A DNA stretch of 46,331 nucleotides, taken from positions 1 through 46,331 of IMG/VR virus record IMGVR_UViG_3300010354_000148, one strand, 5' to 3'. The notes beneath the pieces were generated by a model that saw nothing but the letters and a program-made list of their open reading frames with translations, had not been told where the DNA came from and did no database searches. The position numbers and the translations under genes were made by a program. This document shows, piece after piece, positions 18,201 through 26,234 of the stretch. How positions within the stretch are numbered: position 1 is the first letter of the stretch; every line of letters begins with the position of its first letter. The DNA comes from a virus.

Positions 18201-21200
18201 CAGGGAACTGCGCAACTCCGTACTGTTGTGCTAAATTAATTACATTGTTATAATAAATTGGTTCATTTACTCTCCAAAATCTTAAGACGTAAGCCATTAA
18301 AGATTTTGTTTCGCTATCAACAACTCCATCTGGTGGATACAATAACTTAACTCTTGGAACTAATCCTGCTCCAACTTGACCAGTGCCGACCTTGGCTTGA
18401 AACTGTTTTACAGCTGAACTTAAAGCAGCCGTGTATGTATTGTTATCTTCTGTTTTAGCCTTCATATTATAAAGACCAGATACCTGCATCATTATTTTAA
18501 TGTATCTTACATAAGGATGCTTTGATCCAACTCTCCATGTTTCAATTGGGTATCCACTTTGAGCTACATCTATATCCCAAGTATATTCAAAGTTTTTAAA
18601 ATTAGTTAAAGTTAAATCGCTTAATATATTTTGTCTTCCACTTATTAATATTTCTCTAGCAGAAACTATATCAGTACATGGCACAGCATTTACATCCACT
18701 CCAGGAACGTTTACATCTGGCTCTGATGGTGAAGGGTGTGTTATTATTTTATTTTTAAAAGCATAGTTTCTTGTAACTATTCCTATTATTGAAACAGATC
18801 TTAGTGCAGCATCGGCTGTGTACTCTAGGTTAAGTTTTGTTCTTAAAGTTCCACTAAAAGCAATTGATTTTTCACTTGTAGAAACTCTAGAATATCTAGT
18901 AGCTAAAGAAAATGGATATGATTTAAAATATGCGCTAGGAGTTATTGAAGAATTAATAGCTCTAGTTCCACCAACTTTTATTTCTTTCATTTCCCTTAGT
19001 GCATATGTACCATAGCCACTTGGAATGTGAAGTGGATTAGACTTCTTTTCTGTTAACGCAAATATTTTTTGATCTTTATCTACAATTTTATATATAAAAT
19101 AAGAAGTTGGAAAATTCTCCAAAGAAGAATTAGTAATTTTTACTTCAGAAAGATTAGATATTTTTTCTGGTGAAGAAACAATAACATCTGGATTTGTTAT
19201 CTCTACATAAAAATCAGTATTATTAGCTAACACTGTTGGATTAATTATGTGAGAAGATACAGAAGAAGGTATTGATTGTGTTACTTTTTCTAAATAATAT
19301 TTTACAATAGAATCTTTATTTGGAATCAAGTCTCTTGCATATTTAATAACTGAAGAATTTGAAGAAACATTTGTAAAGTACTTACTCTTTTCATCGTCAA
19401 AAAGAACATCTTGATCCATAACCCAAGACGATTCCCATGGCCCAACAAAGTTATATAGAGAAGGTCTAATATCAACTTTTCTAGATAATTGAGAACTACT
19501 GTAAAGTGCATAGGCTACTGAGTTATAAAGAAATTTAAATGGACCCTCAACGAACCCTGGCATTTGTAGATAATTTTGTTGCTCGTAAGCTACTGGACCA
19601 ATATTAAGATCCGTAATACTTGGGGTATCGGCTGTATTGTACACAGTATTGCAGTATTCTAAGAATGAAAAAGAAGTAAATATGATATTACCTTGAGCAA
19701 GTTTATCTCCGGTGGCTCCAAATGTAAATGTTGCCCCAACACTATTCTTTGAACTTGAACTTATTCCTATATTCAAAAAAGATTTATTTGTATTAGCCAG
19801 CTCTAAGTATCTATAGTTTGCTTTTTTAATTCCGAATAATCCATATTGTGGTTTATTAAATATTGTTGAATCAATGTTCCAACCACCATTTTTGTTTTCA
19901 TCAAGCACAGAAGATTCTATATACTCATAGTATGACGCTACCACTGTAGATGATACATCTTGTTTTTTAATTTTAATGTCGCTAAATATAAATGGAACAT
20001 CTCCAGGATAAGAAGACCCATCAACTAACAGTGTTCCATTTTTAATGGTTATATAATTTGTTAATATATTTGTAGCTTTTTCAGAAAGCCTTGAAGTTGG
20101 CGCAAAAGAAAGAACATCAAAATCATCAAGATTATCTACAGACTGAATATCTACCATCCAATATCTTGCTTCAGACTTATTTGGCTTACCGCCTTCTATG
20201 GATTGAATCCAGAATCCAGATTCAACTTTTGGATTTTGAAAAACATACTTAGAAAGATTAAAAGAAGATTTTTCTAATCTATAAAAAACATAAGGTTTGA
20301 TATTTTCTAAAGAAGTTGTATCATTAGAATCGTAAAGAACTCCAACATTTATAGTCCTTTGCTTTATCTCTCCAGATTCTTCTGCGTTCTTTGAGTTATC
20401 AACGATGTCAAAATTAACTGGTTGATTAACTCTTGCGACTATTCTCCAGTTAAATGCTTCATATGTTCTATTATCAAACAAAGCTTTTCTTGGAACAAAA
20501 ACTTGATGGCTGCTATAATCTAAGTTGTGACTAAATATATCTGAATATTTTTTATTTAATTTTTTAATTGAAAATACTTTTTTATTATTCTTAGATATAA
20601 CTTGAGCTTCTTCTGCTATTTGAGTATATAAAGGAACTGCGTTTATTGTTTCTGTGTATCTTAAATTTTGTGAAAGAACTTCACCTTTAGAATCACAAAC
20701 TACTTTATCGTAAACCAATTTAAGATTAACTGGATCAGATGAATCCAATCCAATTATTATTCTATATGGTATTTCTGAGTTTGTAGAATTACTCTCAGTT
20801 ATATATGGCTCTAATAATATTTTATATTTTTTTCTTAAACTATTTTTATCTACATATTCTTGATTTTGCGAATCTAATACTTTAATATTTATATTTTTAT
20901 AAAAAGCAATATCATAATAATCATCTAAATCTATTATAGAATAACCAGTTGGAGCTATAACAAAAAATTTACTTACATAATAATAATGTAAAAAATCTGT
21001 TTCATTTATTTTGTCTGGATAAATTCTTTCTGTAATAAAATTTTTTGAAAGAGCTATATCGCTAATTGTAATGTCTGGACTATATACATCGGCATTACCA
21101 TTTTCGTCTTGAAGGATACCCAGCTCATTGGCGTAAAGAAATTTTGTTTCTTCTTGGTTTGATATTTTATTCTCAGCTATGGTTTCAGAAATATCTATAA

Positions 21201-21333
21201 TTTTTAAATTGTCTTTTGGACTCAGTCTTTTATTTGCAAAATATGCAAGCCCCGCTGCGTTATAGGGTACGACGTTGCCAATCTTTATAGCTTCTTCATT
21301 TCCTAATGCAGTTATATTTTCAAATATTTTCAT
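15199..21333 (-). CDS. Very large tail fibre/adhesin with peptidoglycan-binding-like insert
   Basis: This 2044-aa beta-rich protein has no signal peptide. At about residues 955-1015 it contains AVKQFQ (974-979) and DGVVDSETKSLM (from 1002), the hallmarks of the PG_binding_1 cell-wall-binding fold, with about 17 extra residues between them. Downstream, TVKFEGAPWNKVKIVGYGY and EGFGILSITADV resemble the discoidin-like sandwiches of the neighbouring proteins. Later segments look like Ig-like or fibronectin-like beta domains. The ATG at 21333 shares a base with the preceding stop. Binding to the bacterial wall during adsorption is the simplest role. The PG-binding match is by eye and moderately sure; the rest is inferred from context. 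Confidence 0.75.
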   Translation of the reverse strand: MKIFENITALGNEEAIKIGNVVPYNAAGLAYFANKRLSPKDNLKIIDISETIAENKISNQEETKFLYANELGILQDENGNADVYSPDITISDIALSKNFITERIYPDKINETDFLHYYYVSKFFVIAPTGYSIIDLDDYYDIAFYKNINIKVLDSQNQEYVDKNSLRKKYKILLEPYITESNSTNSEIPYRIIIGLDSSDPVNLKLVYDKVVCDSKGEVLSQNLRYTETINAVPLYTQIAEEAQVISKNNKKVFSIKKLNKKYSDIFSHNLDYSSHQVFVPRKALFDNRTYEAFNWRIVARVNQPVNFDIVDNSKNAEESGEIKQRTINVGVLYDSNDTTSLENIKPYVFYRLEKSSFNLSKYVFQNPKVESGFWIQSIEGGKPNKSEARYWMVDIQSVDNLDDFDVLSFAPTSRLSEKATNILTNYITIKNGTLLVDGSSYPGDVPFIFSDIKIKKQDVSSTVVASYYEYIESSVLDENKNGGWNIDSTIFNKPQYGLFGIKKANYRYLELANTNKSFLNIGISSSSKNSVGATFTFGATGDKLAQGNIIFTSFSFLEYCNTVYNTADTPSITDLNIGPVAYEQQNYLQMPGFVEGPFKFLYNSVAYALYSSSQLSRKVDIRPSLYNFVGPWESSWVMDQDVLFDDEKSKYFTNVSSNSSVIKYARDLIPNKDSIVKYYLEKVTQSIPSSVSSHIINPTVLANNTDFYVEITNPDVIVSSPEKISNLSEVKITNSSLENFPTSYFIYKIVDKDQKIFALTEKKSNPLHIPSGYGTYALREMKEIKVGGTRAINSSITPSAYFKSYPFSLATRYSRVSTSEKSIAFSGTLRTKLNLEYTADAALRSVSIIGIVTRNYAFKNKIITHPSPSEPDVNVPGVDVNAVPCTDIVSAREILISGRQNILSDLTLTNFKNFEYTWDIDVAQSGYPIETWRVGSKHPYVRYIKIMMQVSGLYNMKAKTEDNNTYTAALSSAVKQFQAKVGTGQVGAGLVPRVKLLYPPDGVVDSETKSLMAYVLRFWRVNEPIYYNNVINLAQQYGVAQFPEAVFKQISASEINSGSPYRRISFTGNVSASPTTIEDFIFFAIPEPQKYEKVRNVTVKFEGAPWNKVKIVGYGYTDSNPINVGTTKIASNLIYKSYKVHKANAPAIDSANNITIPINAPTSTCRYMFVRIQTNGKQLGGKYGNLAEGFGILSITADVTTPATTKRPDDIIEDQILDFNEVHQAFPSINKPAIEELAQFWLLDKDGKPDPNLSWLSSPREDGSSLTTSLDKHLIYTTLENKFYGWDNDNSKWVEDLVYIEQPSEANPELIEVVNVVKDFDEISRDIVYKNKIQTTKLKINAIGYLTENFENLSALSPINKEYNLSYLNGKNILLDSIEYTYLGKKYTKTFSPQLAVNDSSLNNLVNELIVQDPNAIDTITNKGITVDFTKVSSASIDVDNSVQILEIKSSSDAQTVNANSVATITYGRIIPDNITSQVKQTTSVSLTTSASYYDASKTYISEEKIVNDFQLITTNGGIIGKLDSVTANDGIVLLSDVNGKPVGIPAPGEVRDEIASITLYDPSFKFDINYGYVSVNNKLFKDEGLFYGFYDKNEQEFIGKLISYNEIIKRGVNNIYLAVMAYDADGNINDKVDYVGTQSTNTFKPINISPKMITPVYSVKYKNSTAIKVAEMSDAASGKEAWPLRITAGSFNKIVPITKDYIYTDWKSKYVNQYLYCTYDTSSAILDNKFSRIFVENCKDINNEIPIIVSTDRIKLRHTPILHYTMTIEDEVESVVPAIVPAVSIYIRASESATWSKIPNSLIKDIDAENGIIEFEEQIISSDPSLIKVDYTIKDSTIWMYQVEGEEIPLNPFLNKDKIDNNKPLYIYLMPTKINILNTPVHIMLEGFNPQPSTTIKIPVTEYNNSYPIHFTYDPSIFDKLSHKYDPIALPIGIIYTTNNPEQKSVDIYDVRIKGGGIVSDIDSYTTLSQIEGTHAYWDMYSVSPRAYPKGGYVAIRIPDGVKSNFTNIEEIYDIVNRNITAGVSFEIQNLDGITWTTKNYE

Positions 21334-21881
21334 TATGATTCCTCATAGCCAATTCTGCCATTAGGCGTTGCAATTGTATTTGGAGTTGATCCAAATAGCC
21401 CCATCTGGTATTGGTCGTAATAATTAATAGGAACCCACTTAGGAGGAGTCCAGTTAAGCTTCCCAGAAGGTGTTGCACCGTAATCTTGGTTAATTAAATT
21501 GTAAGTGAAATTTGGAGTAGCCATAATATCCAAATCGTTACTTGTGGTTATATAGTACCCAGGCAGTACTGTTTCTTCATTTAAATATTGAACGTTGTCA
21601 AATCTTTCATACCAGTATGAGATGTCTCCAAAATTAATATTTGGGGTAGAAGACGGAGTTGCGGCTAGCTCTGTTTCCAGGGCAACAAACCAATATCCTG
21701 GATTATTTCTTGGTTGGCTGTAGAAAGGACCAATTGAGAAATTGCCTAGATTATCTGCATACACGTAACCAGAATTAAGATTTCTTCCTGGGGTGCTTGC
21801 ATTAACGCTGTAGTCTACGTTCTCGAGTAGGTCGTAGAACGTTCTAGCTTTTCTCCAATAAATTATAGGAGTTGCAGACAA
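21333..21881 (-). CDS. C-terminal part of TP-rich tail fibre (possibly split off by a frameshift)
   Basis: This 182-aa frame has no ATG near its start. The first usable codon is TTG at 21881, with AGGGA about 8 nt upstream. The frame is open back to 21908, and just upstream of the TTG it encodes Asn-Thr-Pro-Leu, which continues the tripeptide pattern of the preceding gene. By my count it carries eight [AST]-T-P tripeptides in 182 residues (ending with STPNTIATPNGR), the same oddity as the larger gene and unlike any other protein here. The two frames join cleanly if one G is added to the GGG at 21891-21893. Either this is the distal end of the fibre or it is a coupled second gene with a TTG start. 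Confidence 0.65.
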   Translation of the reverse strand: MSATPIIYWRKARTFYDLLENVDYSVNASTPGRNLNSGYVYADNLGNFSIGPFYSQPRNNPGYWFVALETELAATPSSTPNINFGDISYWYERFDNVQYLNEETVLPGYYITTSNDLDIMATPNFTYNLINQDYGATPSGKLNWTPPKWVPINYYDQYQMGLFGSTPNTIATPNGRIGYEES

Positions 21882-24800
21882 TGGAGTATTCCCTGTCTTA
21901 TGTAACCCTTAATATAGTTGTCACTTAGTCCATCTGCCTCTATTACTGGCTTGGCTGCAACTGCAGTTAATTTATTATCTGGATTATAATTTTGAATAAA
22001 TTCAATATTAGTTCCAAATATAAATGATCCAGAATCGCTATTGTCATGTGCATATTGCGAAGGATATGAAATTCCAGCTACAATCAGCGATGCATACAGG
22101 CTATTTGTTGGAACGCCTGTAAATCTTAACTTTGTTTTTGCTACACCATATTTATTTGTAGTTAAGTATTCATCTTCCATTTCTAAAAGATCACTAGAAA
22201 TTTTAAAAGTTTGATATGGTTTAAAGTTACCAACTTCATCATAAGATGTTATTGTTAAATAAATCAAATCATCTGTATTTTTAGATATTCCATTTGGCGT
22301 AATTTCAACAACTGCGGTGTAGAAATTATATTCGTCATCTGATACATAAACATAGCCTTCCTCAACTGGAAGTTCTGCGTTATTTAAATAAAGACCAAGT
22401 GGAGTGGATGTTTCTTGAATTGCTGATTCATATGTTATCTCGTAAGAAGCTGTTGAGTTTGGAGTAGCAGAGAAATATATTTTTGCAACATATTCATCTT
22501 TTGCTTCAGAATAAACATTTCTATCTATATAGAATGCTTTTGCCAAAGCGTAGCTGACTGTGTATTCTCTTCCAGGAATAAGAATGCTTCCACCAGTTGC
22601 TGCGCTATTATAAACCATTATCTTATTTGCTGTATAAGAATACTTGTCTTCACCGCTAACTATAAAGTCCGCTGTAGTTATTAAGAACTCTCCCTCAGCA
22701 TAAAGTGGAATATATCCTGTTGTTCCTGGTGTAGCTGTTTCTGAAGCAATCGACCAAACATAATACTCTGGGTTAAGTGGAGATTTTGTTAAGACTTTTC
22801 CTGTATAATTATCTTTTATTGTTATATCTTTTATATTTAAATGTGATACATACAAAGCTTTTTCGTCTGAACCATACAAAATTTCTTCGTTAGCAAATAT
22901 AACATTTCCAGGGGTTGCTGGATCAGAGAATGCCATTTGTTCAAGATCAAAAGATAAGTCACCTTCTAGTACATTAACTAGAACTGGTGCACCATGTCTT
23001 GGTATATTTGTTAGTTGTATGTTAAAGTAATTTCCTGAGTATGATTCTATTATTGGTTTTGCATACACATAATAGTCATTTGAATCTAAATTTAACCAAC
23101 CAGAATTAACAGATATTGGATTTGCATTTTTTGCATTTTCCTTTTTGCTCAAATATCCTTTATCGTATTCTGCATTGATATCTACGGGTGAGAAATAATA
23201 GAGTTCATTTGATGAATCATAAATTTCTTTAATTACCTTAGAGGAATCTTTAATGATTTGATAAAAATCACTGTCGGTTCTAAGAACATGTTTTTGCGAT
23301 GGGTTAAGTATTACATTGTTGTTTAATGAAACTGGTTCTATTTCCGTTATAAAGTATTGATTATTTGATTCTGAAGATAATCCAAAATCTTCTCTAGTTA
23401 AAGAGAAGCTGTCTAAGAATGTATCTCGTTTATTATAATCAAATGGACTATTTGTTTCATTTCTTAAAGGTGTAGCGTCTTCTGTTGTTCTATAAACATT
23501 TCCAAGATAATCTAAATAACCAGTTATCATTGGGGTTGTTCTTAACTCCCCATCATATGTTGGCTCCCATATTGGGCTCTTAAATGGATAATTTGGTGTA
23601 GATTGAATATTGTTTGTTACAGCCAATATGTAAGGAAGTGAACTATAATTAAATGTTGCTGATTCAAAATAGTTAGAATAAACTGGTGTAGTAAATTCTT
23701 GTTGCGTGTATGTATTAAGTATTATATTTGGTGACGACGGAACAAAATACTTTGTATCTAATATTGGGTAATATGATTCTCCACCATATTTTGGCTGATA
23801 CACCTGTGCAGTTATTGGTTGACCAGGATCTCTAAATATTTCATCAATTGTAAATATAGGTTGAGAATTTATTTTTGTATTTTCTACAATTAATCTCTTA
23901 GGTGTTGCATCTACTGGTATCGATAAATTTTTAGTAAGATCAGAAACATAGATTAGTTCGTCACTAGTTATGAACGGATCTGAATCTTTATTTATTACAA
24001 TCTTATCATTAATAGTATTTGAATAATTAATACTTGGCGTAGTTCCGTATGCAGTCGATCCAATTTTAAAGTTTGCATTTACATAATTAATTGAAGGAGT
24101 AGCCATTGAAACAGAAGACTGGACTGCTGGATTATTGACATAGGTTGGCGTAGCCTTATCAAAGGCTACTCTGTACTGACCAGTGTGAACTGGAATATAT
24201 CTTTGTAGCTGCTGATTCCATTCAACTTTATTAACTATTCTTACGTTAGTAGCTTTACTTATATCTATGAGTGAAGATGAAGGATTTGAATTATTATTTT
24301 CATATAAATAATCATATGTTTTTTCTTTAAATATAATATTTGGATTCGTTAAATTGTCTGAGTTAACAACTTTTATATAATTATATTCTGGACTAGACGG
24401 ATGATTCTGCCCATAATAATTGTATACAAAAAAATCTTGTCTATCTTTGTAATTTAAATTTGCATAAAAAGATGAAGGAGTTGCATACTGTGTATCTGCT
24501 GGCAAATCTATTTCGTATACTAGGGCAACACCACCATTAAATGGCGTAGCTGAATTAGGATTGTTGACGTATGGATCAGGAATTTTCTGCTCATATTGCA
24601 TTCTATATGAATAATCCATATTAATTGGCATGTAGTGGTCATCATAGCTTTCGGTTTTAAAACCAGAAGCCTTGAAGTATCCTTCAAATGAAACTGTTGA
24701 GGTGTCGTTCTTGGAAATTTCTATTTTAAGATCATCAAAATCACCTACTCCAGGTTGGAAATAAGTACCTAATGGAGTTGCGTTATCATAAACAGAAGGT

Positions 24801-26012
24801 ATATAACCTACGCCTTCGTTGTTTAAACCAGCATAATCCCATATGCCATTTTCCCAATCTACATATCCTAAGTTTGAAGGATACTTTTGATTAATATATT
24901 TTACAAAATCATAGAATCTTTTTTCTGGATTTCCTGCATCAGAAAAATATGGAGTTGATGATTCAATATCAGTTATTTCTAATATCTCAGGAGTAGCTCC
25001 TAGATAATTTGAATCAGGAGTTGAACCATATGCTCTCCAAATATCTAATTCTCTTCTTAATGACTTCTTAAAACCATCGGCACTTACGGATGGAGGATTT
25101 AGAAAAGCATCAAGTATTCTCTTTTTAAAGTTTGCATTTTCTTCAAGGTATAATCTTTTTACGCCTACTCTTGCTCCAAATTCGTCAAATATATTAAATA
25201 GGAGTGTTGGCTCTTGATGATAGATTGTTCCATCTATTGTAAAGTTATCAAACCTTCTTAAAGTTGTTACCTGGCTATCTATTAAATTGTGGTAGTAAAT
25301 AAAATCTGTTGACTTAGCTAAAGTAAAATCTTCAATTGAAGAAGCTTTAGCTAGCTTTATTGAATCGCCTCTAAAATTCAACCCTGCTGCTGGTATGTTA
25401 TAAGAAACATATCCCCAAGCTGGCGTGTTTACATCTGACGTACTTAAATAATTATTTAGATTAGCTATGTCTAATTGTGTATTAAAATCATCTAAATACT
25501 GACTAACTAAAGCATTGATGAACTTGCCACCTGTAGTTATTGGAGTGGCTAATTCTGGGGTTGCTTGCTCAATTGAATCTTCATATATGTCTGTCCAGCT
25601 TGGAAATCTTCTTAATATATTTCTAGCTGTATCTGAAATTGTTGGATTAGAAATATTATGTATTGCTACATTTATATAAAGAAGTAGACCAAGAGCATTT
25701 ACATCTTCTACTTCTGAAAATATTTCTAATTCTATTTTAATATATGGTTTACAATTTAGTAAGAAAATAGAACTTGATTCCCTATTAAGGGAAGACTTCA
25801 TCCATGGGCCATTTGCAGAATTGGACTCATATATTTGTAGAGTAAAAGTTGGCTGATGGTCGCTAGCAACGTTTGTAAAAGAATGTTTAAATGAAATTAT
25901 ATCTATATTTGAACTTGTATCTACAAATCTTAATAAGCTTGGACTAGCTGCATCTCTAATTACTTCGCCATAATTTGTAACGTACGAAGCAAGTGGGTCT
26001 ACTGGTGTTGCA
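21333..26012 (-). repeat. Scattered [AST]-Thr-Pro tripeptide motif in the fibre gene
   Basis: By my count there are about 29 copies of Ala/Ser/Thr-Thr-Pro in about 1590 residues, against about 3 in the 5900 residues of the 2044-aa and 3835-aa proteins. Thr uses ACT, ACA, ACC and ACG, and Pro mostly CCA or CCT, so the conservation is in the protein and not in the DNA. Spacing ranges from adjacent (ATPSSTP) to well over 100 residues. Confidence 0.8.
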
Positions 26013-26071
26013 TGGCTAGAACTATAAGACGGAGAAGATACTTCTGTTCCAACAAAAGTATAGTCTCCGTA
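21863..26071 (-). CDS. TP-rich tail fibre, main reading frame
   Basis: This frame is open from 26071 to the stop at 21863. The first in-frame ATG is at 25801 (1312 aa), but the 90 codons before it are clearly coding: they contain SHATPVDPLASY and a beta-rich stretch like the rest. They hold no plausible start codon, so translation must enter from the frame that starts at 26213. The protein is Tyr/Asn/Ser/Asp rich and beta-rich, without enzyme motifs. It carries 21 [AST]-T-P tripeptides at irregular spacing, each using varied codons, usually at apparent loops. The C-terminal 150 residues resemble Ig-like repeats (YLTITSYDEVGNF, KTKLRF). I infer a long receptor-binding fibre. The extent of the intact product depends on the two frame breaks. 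Confidence 0.72.
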   Translation of the reverse strand, partial: YGDYTFVGTEVSSPSYSSSHATPVDPLASYVTNYGEVIRDAASPSLLRFVDTSSNIDIISFKHSFTNVASDHQPTFTLQIYESNSANGPWMKSSLNRESSSIFLLNCKPYIKIELEIFSEVEDVNALGLLLYINVAIHNISNPTISDTARNILRRFPSWTDIYEDSIEQATPELATPITTGGKFINALVSQYLDDFNTQLDIANLNNYLSTSDVNTPAWGYVSYNIPAAGLNFRGDSIKLAKASSIEDFTLAKSTDFIYYHNLIDSQVTTLRRFDNFTIDGTIYHQEPTLLFNIFDEFGARVGVKRLYLEENANFKKRILDAFLNPPSVSADGFKKSLRRELDIWRAYGSTPDSNYLGATPEILEITDIESSTPYFSDAGNPEKRFYDFVKYINQKYPSNLGYVDWENGIWDYAGLNNEGVGYIPSVYDNATPLGTYFQPGVGDFDDLKIEISKNDTSTVSFEGYFKASGFKTESYDDHYMPINMDYSYRMQYEQKIPDPYVNNPNSATPFNGGVALVYEIDLPADTQYATPSSFYANLNYKDRQDFFVYNYYGQNHPSSPEYNYIKVVNSDNLTNPNIIFKEKTYDYLYENNNSNPSSSLIDISKATNVRIVNKVEWNQQLQRYIPVHTGQYRVAFDKATPTYVNNPAVQSSVSMATPSINYVNANFKIGSTAYGTTPSINYSNTINDKIVINKDSDPFITSDELIYVSDLTKNLSIPVDATPKRLIVENTKINSQPIFTIDEIFRDPGQPITAQVYQPKYGGESYYPILDTKYFVPSSPNIILNTYTQQEFTTPVYSNYFESATFNYSSLPYILAVTNNIQSTPNYPFKSPIWEPTYDGELRTTPMITGYLDYLGNVYRTTEDATPLRNETNSPFDYNKRDTFLDSFSLTREDFGLSSESNNQYFITEIEPVSLNNNVILNPSQKHVLRTDSDFYQIIKDSSKVIKEIYDSSNELYYFSPVDINAEYDKGYLSKKENAKNANPISVNSGWLNLDSNDYYVYAKPIIESYSGNYFNIQLTNIPRHGAPVLVNVLEGDLSFDLEQMAFSDPATPGNVIFANEEILYGSDEKALYVSHLNIKDITIKDNYTGKVLTKSPLNPEYYVWSIASETATPGTTGYIPLYAEGEFLITTADFIVSGEDKYSYTANKIMVYNSAATGGSILIPGREYTVSYALAKAFYIDRNVYSEAKDEYVAKIYFSATPNSTASYEITYESAIQETSTPLGLYLNNAELPVEEGYVYVSDDEYNFYTAVVEITPNGISKNTDDLIYLTITSYDEVGNFKPYQTFKISSDLLEMEDEYLTTNKYGVAKTKLRFTGVPTNSLYASLIVAGISYPSQYAHDNSDSGSFIFGTNIEFIQNYNPDNKLTAVAAKPVIEADGLSDNYIKGYIRQGILHCLQLL

Positions 26072-26213
26072 TTAAGTTTACTCCATTTGGGGATCTATAA
26101 TAAGAATAATTTTTATAGAACTTATTATTGTATAGGTTGATAGAATCAGTTATCCAAACGTTATTCTTTTTAGTAAAATCTCCGCTACGGAGACCTAAAA
26201 GATAATTTTTCAT
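26022..26213 (-). CDS. N-terminal fragment of the TP-rich tail fibre
   Basis: The ATG at 26213 lies 21 nt after the metallophosphoesterase stop and follows a purine-rich AGAGAGAA, so it is the natural start of the fibre gene. The frame encodes about 46 credible residues (ending SPNGVNLI) and then a short unlikely tail before a stop at 26022. The fibre body continues in another frame from 26071. A single-base shift between 26071 and 26022 restores one long frame. Dropping one T from the run at 26057-26054 gives ...LYFVGTEVSS..., which reads naturally. Whether this is programmed, a mutation or an assembly error cannot be told here. Confidence 0.6.
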   Translation of the reverse strand: MKNYLLGLRSGDFTKKNNVWITDSINLYNNKFYKNYSYYRSPNGVNLIRRLYFCWNRSIFSVL

Positions 26214-26234
26214 TAACGATTCTCTCTACTATTT

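Noticed and set aside
21863-21908. Programmed -1 ribosomal frameshift as in tail-assembly chaperones
   Set aside because: No X XXY YYZ slippery heptamer in the right frame, and the position at the end of a fibre gene does not match the chaperone pair that precedes a tape measure.
25799-25801. ATG at 25801 as the true start of the fibre gene
   Set aside because: Ninety codons upstream in the same frame are clearly coding and include an Ala-Thr-Pro copy. No ribosome binding site precedes this ATG, and a good start exists at 26213 in another frame.
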